Part shown: piece by piece, positions 43,478 through 52,425 of the stretch
How the letters are laid out: every line of letters starts with the position of its first letter
Numbering within the stretch: the stretch's first letter is position 1
Origin: Leptospira terpstrae serovar Hualin str. LT 11-33 = ATCC 700639
Lineage (GTDB): Bacteria; Spirochaetota; Leptospiria; Leptospirales; Leptospiraceae
Direction of reading: 5' to 3'
Assembly: GCF_000332495.1 (NCBI RefSeq)
Contig: NZ_AOGW02000009.1
Span: forward strand, 1 to 64,000
Length of the DNA: 64,000 nt
Position numbers and translations under genes: made by a program
Notes under the pieces: generated by a model
What the model saw: the letters and a program-made list of their open reading frames with translations, nothing else
Told to the model about the DNA's origin: nothing
Databases searched by the model: none

Positions 43478-43954
43478 ATGGGGGAGATGTTCTGCAAACG
43501 GTGGATTGCCGGTAGTTTGGCCTTATTCCTTTGCACCCAATTCCTATTTTTGGGGAGTGGGCTCCTTGGGTATTGCCTGGAGTCCAATTCCAAAATTTGC
43601 CATTGCAACCATGGATCTAAAAAAGAAAAACATGGGAATGCAGAAGACAAAATTTTTGCCGAAGGCCATGGAACTTCTGTTACTTCGGCAGACTCGTTTG
43701 ACCATCAAACGACTAAAGAACTAGCCCTAAAGCCCAATTGTCATGAAGCAAAAGATGGCGAAGCACATCTTTGTTCCTGCAAAAAGAAAAAAAAAGACGC
43801 ACTTTCTTTACGGTCTCACCACCAAACTATGGATAGACCCAATTTTGCTTTTGGGTTTGCTGTTCCTTCCGTTATTTTTTATACTATTTATGAGTCTCCA
43901 TCCACTTTAGAGGATGGAAGAATTCCCACATTACTCCGACCACCTCGTATTTAG
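43478..43954 (+). CDS. Cys/His-rich membrane-anchored protein, head of the MbnP/MbnH cluster
   Basis: About 158 residues (ATG 43478; ATG 43484 also possible). One N-terminal hydrophobic helix (WIAGSLALFLCTQFLFLGSGLLGYC) is followed by metal-ligand-like clusters CHCNHGSKKEKHG and CHEAKDGEAHLCSCKKKKK, then a second hydrophobic segment (FAFGFAVPSVIFYTIY). No family assigned. Its place 90 bases upstream of an MbnP-type copper lipoprotein gene, together with the Cys/His content, suggests a role in copper sensing or transfer; this is inference. It resembles small Cys/His-rich proteins near copper or CopZ-like systems only in composition. Confidence 0.5.
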   Translation: MGEMFCKRWIAGSLALFLCTQFLFLGSGLLGYCLESNSKICHCNHGSKKEKHGNAEDKIFAEGHGTSVTSADSFDHQTTKELALKPNCHEAKDGEAHLCSCKKKKKDALSLRSHHQTMDRPNFAFGFAVPSVIFYTIYESPSTLEDGRIPTLLRPPRI

Positions 43955-44043
43955 TTTTTTAAACTACAAACTTGTATATTGGTAGACGAATCGTTTATCT
44001 ATCAATCCAGAACAACAATCGTATTTTAGAATATTAGGTATTT

Positions 44044-44880
44044 ATGAACATATTTAAGAAGTTTTATATTTTTCTTTCGATATTAGGAATAGTTTCCTGT
44101 GATCCGAATTCCAAATCAGATGACAATCAGACATTAGCACTTTTAGCTCTGGCAATGCCGCAGGCTGTTAATCTAAATTTTGAGGCTCTCGCCAATGGGC
44201 AATCATTAGTGACTGGCTCTAATATTACTGCGGATGGTCGAACAGTCCAGTTTCGTGATTTTCGCTTGTATATTTCTGAAGTGAAACTAGTGAAAGCTGA
44301 TGGTTCCACTGCAGATGTGACATTGTCTACTGATAATATTTGGCAATCCAATGGAGTAGCTCTTGTCGATTTAGAAACGACTCAAACTTCAGAGACAAAC
44401 ACAAAAGTAACAGGTACTGCACCAGCAGGAAGTTATACTGGCGTTCAGTTTTCTGTGGGTGTTCCTGAAGCATTAAATCATCTGGATCGAACTTCGCAAA
44501 CTGCTCCGCTTAACAATGGGGCTATGTATTGGTCTTGGACAGGTGGATACAAACATTCTAAAATTGAATTTACTTATAATGGAACGGATTGGACTAGCTT
44601 ACATGTTGGCTCTACAACTTGTAGTGGTGCACCTAACTACGGTAATTGTTCTAAAAAATTTCGCGCTTCGATTTCTCTTACTGGGCAAATTTCTGCAAGT
44701 AATCAAAAAGTTTCTTTTGATGTAGATAAGTTGTTGAACGGACATACATTTGGGGCAATGGGAATGTGTATGCCTGGAACTGCTGCACCTTGTGATACCT
44801 TAGTACAAGCTTTTGGATTAAATATTACTACAGGGTCAGTTGATAATTCAATCACACAACGAGTGTTTAGTCTCAAATAA
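44044..44880 (+). CDS. mbnP: MbnP-family copper-binding lipoprotein
   Basis: 278 residues with lipobox GIVSC (Cys19). The MbnP (PF20243) pattern is visible: VQFRDFRLYISEVKLV early, then HLDRTSQTAPLNNGAMYWSWTGGY with MYWSWTGGYKH at residues 161-171, and GMCMPGTAAPCDTLVQAFGL at the end. In characterised homologs this periplasmic protein binds Cu(I) near a tryptophan that the adjacent MbnH oxidises to kynurenine. Here mbnH follows 60 bases downstream. No methanobactin genes are in the window. Confidence 0.8.
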   Translation: MNIFKKFYIFLSILGIVSCDPNSKSDDNQTLALLALAMPQAVNLNFEALANGQSLVTGSNITADGRTVQFRDFRLYISEVKLVKADGSTADVTLSTDNIWQSNGVALVDLETTQTSETNTKVTGTAPAGSYTGVQFSVGVPEALNHLDRTSQTAPLNNGAMYWSWTGGYKHSKIEFTYNGTDWTSLHVGSTTCSGAPNYGNCSKKFRASISLTGQISASNQKVSFDVDKLLNGHTFGAMGMCMPGTAAPCDTLVQAFGLNITTGSVDNSITQRVFSLK

Positions 44881-44892
44881 TTTGTTTATAAT

Positions 44893-44927
44893 CGGTTGTT
44901 ACGTTTTTCGTAACGGCCGAGTTTTTT
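44893..44927 (+). terminator. Intercistronic terminator-like hairpin between mbnP and mbnH
   Basis: CGGTTGTTACG (44893-44903) pairs with CGTAACGGCCG (44909-44919) through 11 positions, two of them G-U, around a T5 loop. It is followed by GTTTTTTAAG. The structure sits 12 bases after mbnP and 14 before the mbnH start. It may terminate part of the transcripts, giving more MbnP than MbnH. Confidence 0.6.
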
Positions 44928-44940
44928 AAGGATATATTTT

Positions 44941-46146
44941 ATGAAGTCATTTAGTTTTCCACTCATCACGCTTTTTAGTTTTCTTTTGGGATGTAATGTG
45001 TTGCCGTTCCAGAAAAAAGAAAACAACCAGGATATGTTACTCGCAGCTCTTGGAATTTTGGCAAGTGCTTCCGACTGGGTTTGGGATTTACCTCCTGGAT
45101 TTCCTATACCAACTGTCCCGGCAGACAACCCAATGACAAAAGCTAAGGTGGAACTTGGTCGGCATTTGTTTTATGAAAAAAAGTTATCTGGCAATGGTAC
45201 GATGGCATGTAGCAGTTGCCATTTCCAATCTTTAGCTTTTGCTGATGGAAAAGATTTTCCTAGTGGGATTACCAGCCAACCACATCCAAGAAATGCACAA
45301 CATCTTTCAAATGTTGCTTATATGCCAAGACTTACTTGGAGTAATCCTAAAATGTCTAGTTTAGAGATTCAAGCACGTGCGCCCATGTTTGGAGAAACGC
45401 CTGTCGAACTTGGTTTGCAAAATAATAATTTTTTAAATGAATTAGCATCTAATTCGATTTACCCACCAATGTTTGAGCGGGCTTTCGGTGGTTCTGGAAT
45501 TACCGAACAAAATGTACGATTTGCCCTTGCCAGTTTTCAAAGATCGATGATATCGGGCAATTCAAGATATGACCAGTATACTTTTAGAAATAACAAATCC
45601 GCTTTAACTGCTTCAGAAATTCGCGGCTTGAATTTATTTAATGGAGAAAATGCAGAATGTTTTCATTGTCATGGAGGGTTCAATTTTACTGATACATCCT
45701 TTCATGGTGGAGCAAAGGAAGAATTCTTTTATCATAGTAATGGGATTCATGATGATGCATACTATGCAGGTGTTCCAAGTAACAAACGAGGATTATTTGA
45801 TTTAACTGGTGTTGCATCCGATACTGGAAAATTTCGAGCACCTTCCTTACGAAACATTGGTGTTACCTATCCTTATATGCATGATGGGATATTTATGTGT
45901 GCGGATGCGAACAATCCAGATAAAGCTGCTGGTGCTGGGAAAACAAAAGCGGATTGTGCTAGAGATGCGTTGACACAAGTTGTGGACCACTACCGTTCCG
46001 GTGGTCAAGCTCATTCAGCAAAAGACGCAACTCTGATCCGGGCTTTTGCGATTACCAATTCAGAACGTGATGATATGGTAAATTTTCTTTTGGCATTAAC
46101 GGATGAAGAGTTCTTAACCAATCCCAAGTTTGCGAGTCCCTTTTAA
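44941..46146 (+). CDS. mbnH: MbnH/MauG-type di-heme peroxidase-like lipoprotein
   Basis: 401 residues with lipobox FLLGC (Cys18). Two c-type heme motifs are present: CSSCH at residues 90-94 and CFHCH at 240-244. Around them are the family blocks KVELGRHLFYEKKLSGNGTMACSSCHFQ, FGETPVELGL, FRAPSLRNIGVTYPYMHDG and DDMVNFLLAL. MbnH enzymes use a bis-Fe(IV)-type state to convert a Trp of MbnP to kynurenine in the periplasm. Placement directly after mbnP supports this over a plain cytochrome-c peroxidase. It ends one base before the next gene begins. Confidence 0.85.
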   Translation: MKSFSFPLITLFSFLLGCNVLPFQKKENNQDMLLAALGILASASDWVWDLPPGFPIPTVPADNPMTKAKVELGRHLFYEKKLSGNGTMACSSCHFQSLAFADGKDFPSGITSQPHPRNAQHLSNVAYMPRLTWSNPKMSSLEIQARAPMFGETPVELGLQNNNFLNELASNSIYPPMFERAFGGSGITEQNVRFALASFQRSMISGNSRYDQYTFRNNKSALTASEIRGLNLFNGENAECFHCHGGFNFTDTSFHGGAKEEFFYHSNGIHDDAYYAGVPSNKRGLFDLTGVASDTGKFRAPSLRNIGVTYPYMHDGIFMCADANNPDKAAGAGKTKADCARDALTQVVDHYRSGGQAHSAKDATLIRAFAITNSERDDMVNFLLALTDEEFLTNPKFASPF

Positions 46147-47042
46147 TGAAAAAATCTATTCGTAAATGGATTTTGATCCTTATTGTCCCATTCCTTTTCT
46201 CCCACTGCACATTTGGTTCGGTGGGTGATAGCAATAAGGATAAATTGACGATCTTGCAGAACTTAATTTTTTTTAATAACAACCAAACCATAGCAGTGGG
46301 AACAAATCTTAGAAGTTATGATGACCAAGCGGATGACAACTTAAACCAATTTAGTTTAACCAGTAATGCCGTAGGTTACAATATCACAATCCAATCTAGT
46401 TCCTACATCCAATGGGAAACGGGAACCTATCGAATCAATCCACCAAATCAGACGTTAGGTGTCTCTGCCACTGCCTCGGAGAAGAGTTCTACGGCAACAG
46501 TGAAAACACATACTCCCTATACAGTACCCTTGGATTTACCAGCAGATGATTTATATGGAAAAACGTATCCATTTTTATCAGCATCGACTGTTTCTAACAT
46601 AACTCAATTCAATAGTACTATGGAAACAGGAGCTAGTTTCCTTTATCCTAGCACTAGAATTTCTAATATGCCGCTGGGAGTGGTTGCGGTGGCAAATGTA
46701 AGTTGGGAAGAGGTTTATATTCGAATGGATGTGGGGGGAAATGATATCACGATCCTGCTTCCACAAGGAAATAAGTCGATTACACCTAAATGTAAAATTC
46801 CAGTCAAAAATGGACGTAGTGGTAATATTGAAATATTAATGTCTCTTTCCTCTTTATTCAAAGACAGAACTGTTTCTGGAACACCTGTTCGATTTTTACA
46901 GCAATTGTCTTTATTACTTCCTGGAACAGTTGTCATCTCCAAAGTTTCCAATATCCCTTTATACAATATCCTCCAACAAAATCTACAAGCCGAAGATATC
47001 GTTTTTAGTTTCCCTGGATGTTTTCCTGGAGTGGAACGATGA
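46146..47042 (+). CDS. Unknown lipoprotein of the MbnP/MbnH cluster
   Basis: 298 residues with lipobox LFSHC (Cys21). It has a Ser/Thr/Asn-rich beta-type sequence with motifs AVANVSWEEVYIRMDVGGNDITILLPQG and KCKIPVKNGRSGNIEI, and two further Cys at the ends. No family recognised. Its ATG overlaps the last base of mbnH, and its stop overlaps the next ATG (ATGA). It is therefore part of the same transcript and probably acts in the same envelope process. Confidence 0.65.
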   Translation: MKKSIRKWILILIVPFLFSHCTFGSVGDSNKDKLTILQNLIFFNNNQTIAVGTNLRSYDDQADDNLNQFSLTSNAVGYNITIQSSSYIQWETGTYRINPPNQTLGVSATASEKSSTATVKTHTPYTVPLDLPADDLYGKTYPFLSASTVSNITQFNSTMETGASFLYPSTRISNMPLGVVAVANVSWEEVYIRMDVGGNDITILLPQGNKSITPKCKIPVKNGRSGNIEILMSLSSLFKDRTVSGTPVRFLQQLSLLLPGTVVISKVSNIPLYNILQQNLQAEDIVFSFPGCFPGVER

Positions 47043-47950
47043 AACAAATTTCTATAGTTTTTATTTTTTTGCTCTTTTCCATTCAGTCTCTCTATTCGCA
47101 TCACACAGGTTCGTCGGACAGTCCCAATGCAACGGCCAGATTTGTAGATCCTTTTACGGGGAAACGAGAGAAACCAACGAACTATTTGGTAATGACCCAA
47201 GATTATTACCAATCCACTCGGGAGAATAGTCATCTGTTTACCACCACAGCCTTTGCAGAGATGAATTTTTTTGATGGAAGGTTTGCACTCAATGCTTCGG
47301 TGCCTTGGAATTATTACCAACAGAGAAGTAGAGAAGATGCAGCGAGGATTGGAAAAACTTATCTTGGTTTTAAATACCAACCGTTCTTTGATTTGGACAA
47401 ACCTTACTTTTTTGTGATTGAAGGTTCAGTTGGTTTTCCGAGTGGTCCTGACACGGACCGGTTTACCGGTGGAAATTATTATACTGGAACCGGGTTTATC
47501 AAACTTGGTTATTTGTATGAGAAGTGGTCCTTTGTCACAAAAATGGGAGGACTGAATCCACTCTCTCGTCCGCAACCAAACAACTTACAAGACAATGATG
47601 GAATTCCTTTTTACTTTCGTAAACCTTCGGCCTCACCACCAGAACCAGAATATGAATTTAAAAAAACCACACTTGTATCCGCTTATGTGACGTATTATTT
47701 AATGCCAGAGATTTCTCTTTTTACGGGTATCTTGTACCGTAATCCTTATAACGGCGTGGATTATTCTAAAGAAAAAGATAAAGCCAATCCCTCATATTTT
47801 ACGGAAGCTAGTGCTGGGTTTTCTTGGAATTTTTCGGAGAAGTATAATATGAGTCTTGCCTATCGGTACCCACTACAAAGGGATCGTGAGTATCGACTCT
47901 ATCAATCTGCGTGGACATTTGCCTTCTCTATGGAGTGGGGAAGCGATTGA
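47039..47950 (+). CDS. Outer-membrane beta-barrel protein of the MbnP/MbnH cluster
   Basis: 303 residues from the ATG at 47039, which forms an ATGA overlap; upstream codons to 47018 are not needed. A signal peptide (KQISIVFIFLLFSIQSLYS) is followed by HHTGSSDSPNATARF, a His-rich mature N-terminus, and then repeated amphipathic strands (FFDGRFALNASVPWNYY, FFVIEGSVGFPSG, TGFIKLGYLYEKW, MSLAYRYPLQRDREYRLYQSAWTFAFSMEWG). This fits a transporter/'MetA-like' barrel. It may bring copper or a copper complex through the outer membrane to MbnP. Confidence 0.65.
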   Translation: MKQISIVFIFLLFSIQSLYSHHTGSSDSPNATARFVDPFTGKREKPTNYLVMTQDYYQSTRENSHLFTTTAFAEMNFFDGRFALNASVPWNYYQQRSREDAARIGKTYLGFKYQPFFDLDKPYFFVIEGSVGFPSGPDTDRFTGGNYYTGTGFIKLGYLYEKWSFVTKMGGLNPLSRPQPNNLQDNDGIPFYFRKPSASPPEPEYEFKKTTLVSAYVTYYLMPEISLFTGILYRNPYNGVDYSKEKDKANPSYFTEASAGFSWNFSEKYNMSLAYRYPLQRDREYRLYQSAWTFAFSMEWGSD

Positions 47951-48014
47951 CAATTGATGCCTTTTTTAAAACGTTCTAAGAAACTCTATAAATTTTATTC
48001 GTAAAAGGTAATCT

Positions 48015-49262
48015 ATGAGCAACGTAGAAATCGTACCAGTAGGGGAACTTCCACCTATTGGAGTTGTGCCCAAAAAAATGCACGCGCAGGTCATTCGCCC
48101 GGAACGTTACGGCGAACCGAAAACTTCTTTTCAATCAGAAGTCATTGATGTTCCGGAGATCGGTCCGAACGAAGTTCTCGTTGCGACCATGGCTGCAGGA
48201 GTCAACTATAACAACGTTTGGGCAGCACTTGGGTATCCTGTGGATGTGATTGCGGCTCGTAATAAAAAAGGCGAACCAGAAAAATTCCACATCGGTGGAT
48301 CTGATGCCTCTGGTATTGTCTATAAAGTTGGATCTGAAGTTAAGAATGTGAAAGTGGGTGATGAAGTAGTTGTCCATTGTGCGATGTGGGATCCAAAAGA
48401 TCCATGGATTCTTTCTGGAAAAGATCCAATGTATGCACCTTCCCAAATCATTTGGGGATATGAATCCAATTGGGGTTCCTTTGCACAGTTCTGCAAAGTA
48501 CAAGACCATCAGTGCCTTCCGCGTCCACAACACTTAACTTGGGAAGCATCTGCTGCTTATATGTTAGTTGCCGCTACCGCATACAGAATGTTACACCATT
48601 GGAAACCAAATGATGTAAAACCTGGTGATGTAGTGCTCATTTGGGGTGGAGCCGGTGGACTTGGTGCCATGGCAATCCAAATTGTAAAAGCAGCTGGTGG
48701 AATTCCAATCGCTGTTGTTTCCTCTGATGACAAAATTGATTTTTGTAAAAACTTAGGTGCTGCTGGTGTGATCAACCGTAACAAGTTCAAACACTGGGGT
48801 GGACTCACTTCTGATATCAATAAACCAGAAGCTTTTGTGGAGTGGACCAAACAAGCACGCGAATTTGGAAAAGCCATTTGGGACATTGCTGGGAAAGGCA
48901 AAAACCCACAAATCGTTTTTGAACATCCAGGCGAGACAACATTACCTACTTCCGTATTTGTTTGTGAAACAGGTGGTATGGTTGTGATTTGTGCGGGAAC
49001 TACAGGTTTTAATGCAACAGCTGACTTACGTTATCTGTGGATGAGACAAAAACGTCTGCAAGGTTCGCACTTCGCAAATGACGACAACTGTCGTGATCTA
49101 AACCAACTCGTGATCGATAAAAAAGTGGATCCAGTTTTAGCAGAAACTTACAGTTTCGAACAAACTGGTGAATGCCACCAGTTGATGCGCGAAAACAAAC
49201 ACCCATCAGGAAACATGTCAATCCTCGTTGGTGCAAAAACTACAGGTCTTGGAAAGAAGTAA
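48015..49262 (+). CDS. ccr: Crotonyl-CoA carboxylase/reductase
   Basis: A 415-residue zinc-free MDR-superfamily enzyme. It has [40 protein letters not shown](P)-binding [23 protein letters not shown] and [18 protein letters not shown]. The length and these blocks match CCR, which reductively carboxylates crotonyl-CoA to ethylmalonyl-CoA with NADPH and CO2. The Asn and His of the known CO2 pocket appear present; the Phe before the pocket Glu reads Tyr here. No other ethylmalonyl-CoA pathway gene is nearby, so it may also serve as a crotonyl- or acrylyl-CoA reductase. Confidence 0.85.
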   Translation: MSNVEIVPVGELPPIGVVPKKMHAQVIRPERYGEPKTSFQSEVIDVPEIGPNEVLVATMAAGVNYNNVWAALGYPVDVIAARNKKGEPEKFHIGGSDASGIVYKVGSEVKNVKVGDEVVVHCAMWDPKDPWILSGKDPMYAPSQIIWGYESNWGSFAQFCKVQDHQCLPRPQHLTWEASAAYMLVAATAYRMLHHWKPNDVKPGDVVLIWGGAGGLGAMAIQIVKAAGGIPIAVVSSDDKIDFCKNLGAAGVINRNKFKHWGGLTSDINKPEAFVEWTKQAREFGKAIWDIAGKGKNPQIVFEHPGETTLPTSVFVCETGGMVVICAGTTGFNATADLRYLWMRQKRLQGSHFANDDNCRDLNQLVIDKKVDPVLAETYSFEQTGECHQLMRENKHPSGNMSILVGAKTTGLGKK

Positions 49263-49293
49263 TTCTTTCCAGGTGAGTATTTAGAGTACATGT

Positions 49294-49329
49294 CCCCGCC
49301 CTATTGAGACTGGGTGGGGTTATCCACCC
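49294..49329 (+). other. Mutually exclusive hairpins downstream of ccr
   Basis: CCCCGCCC (49294-49301) can pair with GGGTGGGG (49312-49319, one G-U), and the same right arm, GGGTGG (49312-49317), can instead pair with CCACCC (49324-49329). No T-run follows. It may mark a weak terminator or an RNA stability element. Confidence 0.35.
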
Positions 49330-49438
49330 GCCACCCAATGGCTCCATCTACCATGAAACGTTTGTTTTGTGAACCAAGTATTCGATTTCTTAATTTTTTT
49401 TTCTATAAAGTTCACGTTTTGACAAAGGAGTAATCTAT

Positions 49439-49870
49439 ATGTTTCCAAGAATCAATTTAATTACCTTAGGTGTTTCCGATTTACAACGTTCCATCGACTT
49501 CTATGAAAAAGGCCTTGGTTGGAAACGTTCAGAAGAAAGTAACGATAGCGTTGCTTTTTTTCAAATTGGTGCAGTTGTGTTTGGTTTGTTTGGTGAAGAG
49601 GATTTAGCTAAAGACATTGGAATTCCCTTTCAAAAACGCCAAGAGTTTTCTGGAATTACTTTGGCACAAAATTTAACAAGTGAAGCTGAAGTAGATTCGG
49701 TGATTGAAAAAGTTCGTAAGTTAGGTGCAAAAATTCTCAAAGAACCTCAAAAAGTTTTTTGGGGAGGGTATAGCGCTTATTTTCAGGATCCAGACGGACA
49801 TATTTTTGAAGTTGCTTACAACCCGTTTTTCCCTTTAAACCAAAAAGGTGAAATCGTCCTAAATAAATAA
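49439..49870 (+). CDS. VOC-family (glyoxalase/bleomycin-resistance fold) protein
   Basis: 143 residues with paired beta-alpha-beta-beta-beta modules: INLITLGVSDLQRSIDFYEKGLGWKR and, at the end, AYFQDPDGHIFEVAYNPFF, with a metal Glu in the last strand. The function is unknown. It is not a methylmalonyl-CoA epimerase by pattern. GGAG lies upstream of the ATG. It lies between ccr and a quinone-oxidoreductase-like gene. Confidence 0.8.
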   Translation: MFPRINLITLGVSDLQRSIDFYEKGLGWKRSEESNDSVAFFQIGAVVFGLFGEEDLAKDIGIPFQKRQEFSGITLAQNLTSEAEVDSVIEKVRKLGAKILKEPQKVFWGGYSAYFQDPDGHIFEVAYNPFFPLNQKGEIVLNK

Positions 49871-49925
49871 TTTTAAATCGAATGGTTGCTTTGTTTAGAA
49901 CCATGAAATTCTCGAAGGTAAATTT

Positions 49926-50936
49926 ATGAAACAAGCACAGATCTCTCGTTTTGGATTGGATCATCTAGAGGTGGTTGATGTTCCCGAACCTAAAGATCCA
50001 GGCCCAACGGAAGTGTTGGTTCGTTTGCGAGCTGCTTCTTTAAACTACCGTGACTCTTTAGTTGTCGAAGGTAAATACAATCCAAAGTTTCCCCTTCCTT
50101 TGGTTCCTTGTAGTGATGGCGCAGGCGAAGTGATAAACATTGGCTCTCAAGTGACGGAATGGGCAGTGGGAGATCGAGTTCTTCTCACCTTCGCACCGAA
50201 GTGGATCGCTAAAGAGGCAACTCATGCTGAAATGCGTCATACCATTGGAGGTCCACTTCCTGGTACCTTACGGGAGTTAGCTTTAGTTCCAGAAACAGGC
50301 CTTGTGCGAATTCCTTCCCATTTGTCTTATGAAGAAGCGGCAACCTTACCTTGTGCGGCACTCACTGCATGGTCTGGTCTTTTCCAATTTAGCAATCTAA
50401 AACCTGGAGAATTTGTCGTTGTACAGGGAACAGGCGGTGTATCTATCTTCGCTTTACAGTTTGCTAAACTTGTAGGTGCCAAAGTCATACTTACTTCTTC
50501 CAGTAGTGAAAAGTTAGAACGAGGAAAAGAGTTAGGTGCTGATTATTTGCTCAACTATAAGGAAACACCGGAATGGGGAAAGGAAGTCCGAAGAATCACG
50601 GAAAAAGTGGGAGCTGACCATATCATTGAAGTAGGGGGAGCAGGAACATTAGAACAATCCATTGCCGCCTGTCGTCCGTTTGGTGTAATACATTTGATTG
50701 GAATCCTTGCGGGTAAATCGGGAGAACTGAATTTACTGCCCGCAGTTATGAATCATTTAAAAATCCAAGGACTTGTAGTTGGAGGAAGGAAAGCCTTTAT
50801 GGAAATGAACCAGGCAATCGAAGTTTCTGGTTTACGTCCCGTAGTTGATAAAGTTTTTTCTTTGGGAGAATCTGCAGAGGCGATTCGATACTTGCGATCA
50901 GGATCGCATTTTGGAAAAATCGTCATTCGCATATAG
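49926..50936 (+). CDS. Zinc-type alcohol dehydrogenase/quinone oxidoreductase (MDR)
   Basis: 336 residues with the MDR N-domain (VRLRAASLNYRDSLVVEGKY, LVPCSDGAGEVINIG) and NAD(P)-binding QGTGGVSIFALQFAKLVGAKVILTSSS. The structural-zinc Cys cluster is absent, which fits the quinone reductase/enoyl reductase branch. It is transcribed in line with ccr and the VOC gene; the substrate is unknown. Confidence 0.75.
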   Translation: MKQAQISRFGLDHLEVVDVPEPKDPGPTEVLVRLRAASLNYRDSLVVEGKYNPKFPLPLVPCSDGAGEVINIGSQVTEWAVGDRVLLTFAPKWIAKEATHAEMRHTIGGPLPGTLRELALVPETGLVRIPSHLSYEEAATLPCAALTAWSGLFQFSNLKPGEFVVVQGTGGVSIFALQFAKLVGAKVILTSSSSEKLERGKELGADYLLNYKETPEWGKEVRRITEKVGADHIIEVGGAGTLEQSIAACRPFGVIHLIGILAGKSGELNLLPAVMNHLKIQGLVVGGRKAFMEMNQAIEVSGLRPVVDKVFSLGESAEAIRYLRSGSHFGKIVIRI

Positions 50937-50977
50937 GATACTTATCTGAATAAGTTTACTATTCGATTGAACTGAGT

Positions 50978-51379
50978 TTATTTAGATGATGGATTCAAAA
51001 TGGATTTTCTTTCGATATCCAAGGCAATCACTGATAAATGGATTTCAATCAGAGCAAGGATGAGAGAGATCACCATAAATAATAGCGAGGAAGCAAATAA
51101 AACCCAAGCCACTATGTTGTAAAAAGGGATCATACCCATGGAGCATGTGCATAAAATCAAACTAAAGATTCCAGCACTTTGAGAATACAATAGCAAAGAT
51201 ATTCTAAACCTTAAGTTGCCAATTTGTTTTTCTAAAATCGCCGATTTGGAATTTTCATATTCTGATAATAGTTGTCTCGAAAGTTTTGCCAATCCAAAAA
51301 AGCGATTAGTATAAGCTAACATTAGTAAAGAGATTGCAGGAAATAATAGTCCCGGTATACTATAAGTTAGGTTGTCCAA
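50978..51379 (-). CDS. DUF2721 family membrane protein
   Basis: 133 residues with three hydrophobic helices. The pattern ISLLMLAYTNRFFGLAKLSRQLLSEYE, then QIGNLRFRISLLLYSQSAGIFSLILCTCSM and ALIEIHLSVIALDIERKSI, matches DUF2721. Function unknown. It starts 7 bases after the stop of the FAH-family gene, so the two are probably cotranscribed. Confidence 0.75.
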   Translation of the reverse strand: MDNLTYSIPGLLFPAISLLMLAYTNRFFGLAKLSRQLLSEYENSKSAILEKQIGNLRFRISLLLYSQSAGIFSLILCTCSMGMIPFYNIVAWVLFASSLLFMVISLILALIEIHLSVIALDIERKSILNPSSK

Positions 51380-51386
51380 TTGGTTT

Positions 51387-52343
51387 TTACCCCTGTTTTA
51401 CCTGAAGAATTTGTTCTCCTAAATCCAACCTTCCATCGGATGTACGAATTGTAGCTTTGATTGTGTCACCTGGTTGTAAATACTCAGTTCGATTTTTTTG
51501 TCCTTTGATAAAGAGTTCCCACTTTTTATGTTCCGGGAAAAAACTTGCAAAGATTTGTTTTAGTTTTCCTGGTGCTTTGAGTGCGCAGCCTGCGGGGGTT
51601 CCGGTCAACAAAACATCACCCACTCGAATATTTGTAAAAGAAGATAACTCAGCAATGGATTCCTTAGGTGGGAAAACCATTTGGTTTGCCTTTGCGGATT
51701 GTCTTATCTTTCCATTCACAGTAAGGTTCAACTCCAAGGATTCAATGTATTTGTAATCTTCAGGTTCTAAAACGGCAAGGATTGGACCTGTAGGGAAAAA
51801 GGTGCGGTAAGATTTTCCTTTATACCATTGCAATTGTGGAAGTTGGATGTCCCTTGCGGATATATCGTTGGCAATAAAAAGTGCTGCAATGTAGTCACTT
51901 GGATTATAGGATTTTTCATTTAAAGGAGTGGCAATATCCTTTCCAAAAACAATACCTAATTCAATTTCATAATCCAAAAGTTCTACATGTTTTGGTCGCA
52001 CTACATCTCCGATTGCAGATGTAAGGGAGAAGTCGGATTTGGTAAAAAATAAATTGTAAGTTTTGGATTTAGGATCGAGTCCAGATTCCAAAGAATGTTT
52101 TTTGTAATTGGCACCTTGGCAGATCACTTGGCAGGGGGCAGTAATTGGTGATAGAACTTTGACCACTTCTCTTCTGATTGAGTTTTTCGATTTAGAATTT
52201 GGTTTGATACTTTTTTTCTGAAGACCAGCTAATACGTCTTTGGTGGTTTTGTCACCAAATTGAAGAGGAAGGATGTTTTCACCTACAACCATACCCCAAT
52301 CGATTTGATTCTTATACTGAAAACGTACAAAGTATTTTGCCAT
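51387..52343 (-). CDS. Fumarylacetoacetate hydrolase family protein
   Basis: 318 residues. FAH-domain metal ligands are in [16 protein letters not shown] and [12 protein letters not shown]. The substrate loops are [25 protein letters not shown] and [13 protein letters not shown]. Members split C-C bonds of acylpyruvates or decarboxylate oxaloacetate (FAHD1-like). The substrate is undetermined. It is the lead gene of a pair with DUF2721. Confidence 0.8.
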   Translation of the reverse strand: MAKYFVRFQYKNQIDWGMVVGENILPLQFGDKTTKDVLAGLQKKSIKPNSKSKNSIRREVVKVLSPITAPCQVICQGANYKKHSLESGLDPKSKTYNLFFTKSDFSLTSAIGDVVRPKHVELLDYEIELGIVFGKDIATPLNEKSYNPSDYIAALFIANDISARDIQLPQLQWYKGKSYRTFFPTGPILAVLEPEDYKYIESLELNLTVNGKIRQSAKANQMVFPPKESIAELSSFTNIRVGDVLLTGTPAGCALKAPGKLKQIFASFFPEHKKWELFIKGQKNRTEYLQPGDTIKATIRTSDGRLDLGEQILQVKQG

Positions 52344-52425
52344 CGTAGACCTACGAAATTAGTTTGGGCGGGAGCTGAAAACACGTGGGCCAAAATTAGG
52401 CCCTGTGATAGTGAAAGTAAAAAGT

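Noticed and set aside
43401..43724. 107-residue plus-strand frame overlapping the Cys/His-rich gene
   Set aside because: It is out of frame with the signal-helix protein, has no coherent domain, and ends inside that gene; judged a shadow.
46715..47380. 221-residue open frame on the minus strand across the copper-cluster lipoprotein and barrel genes
   Set aside because: It is antisense to two genes with clear signal peptides and overlapping start/stop, and has no family pattern.
43036..47950. A methanobactin precursor and maturation genes (mbnA, mbnB, mbnC)
   Set aside because: I looked for a short precursor with paired Cys and for maturation proteins near mbnP and mbnH and found none, so a methanobactin operon is not supported.
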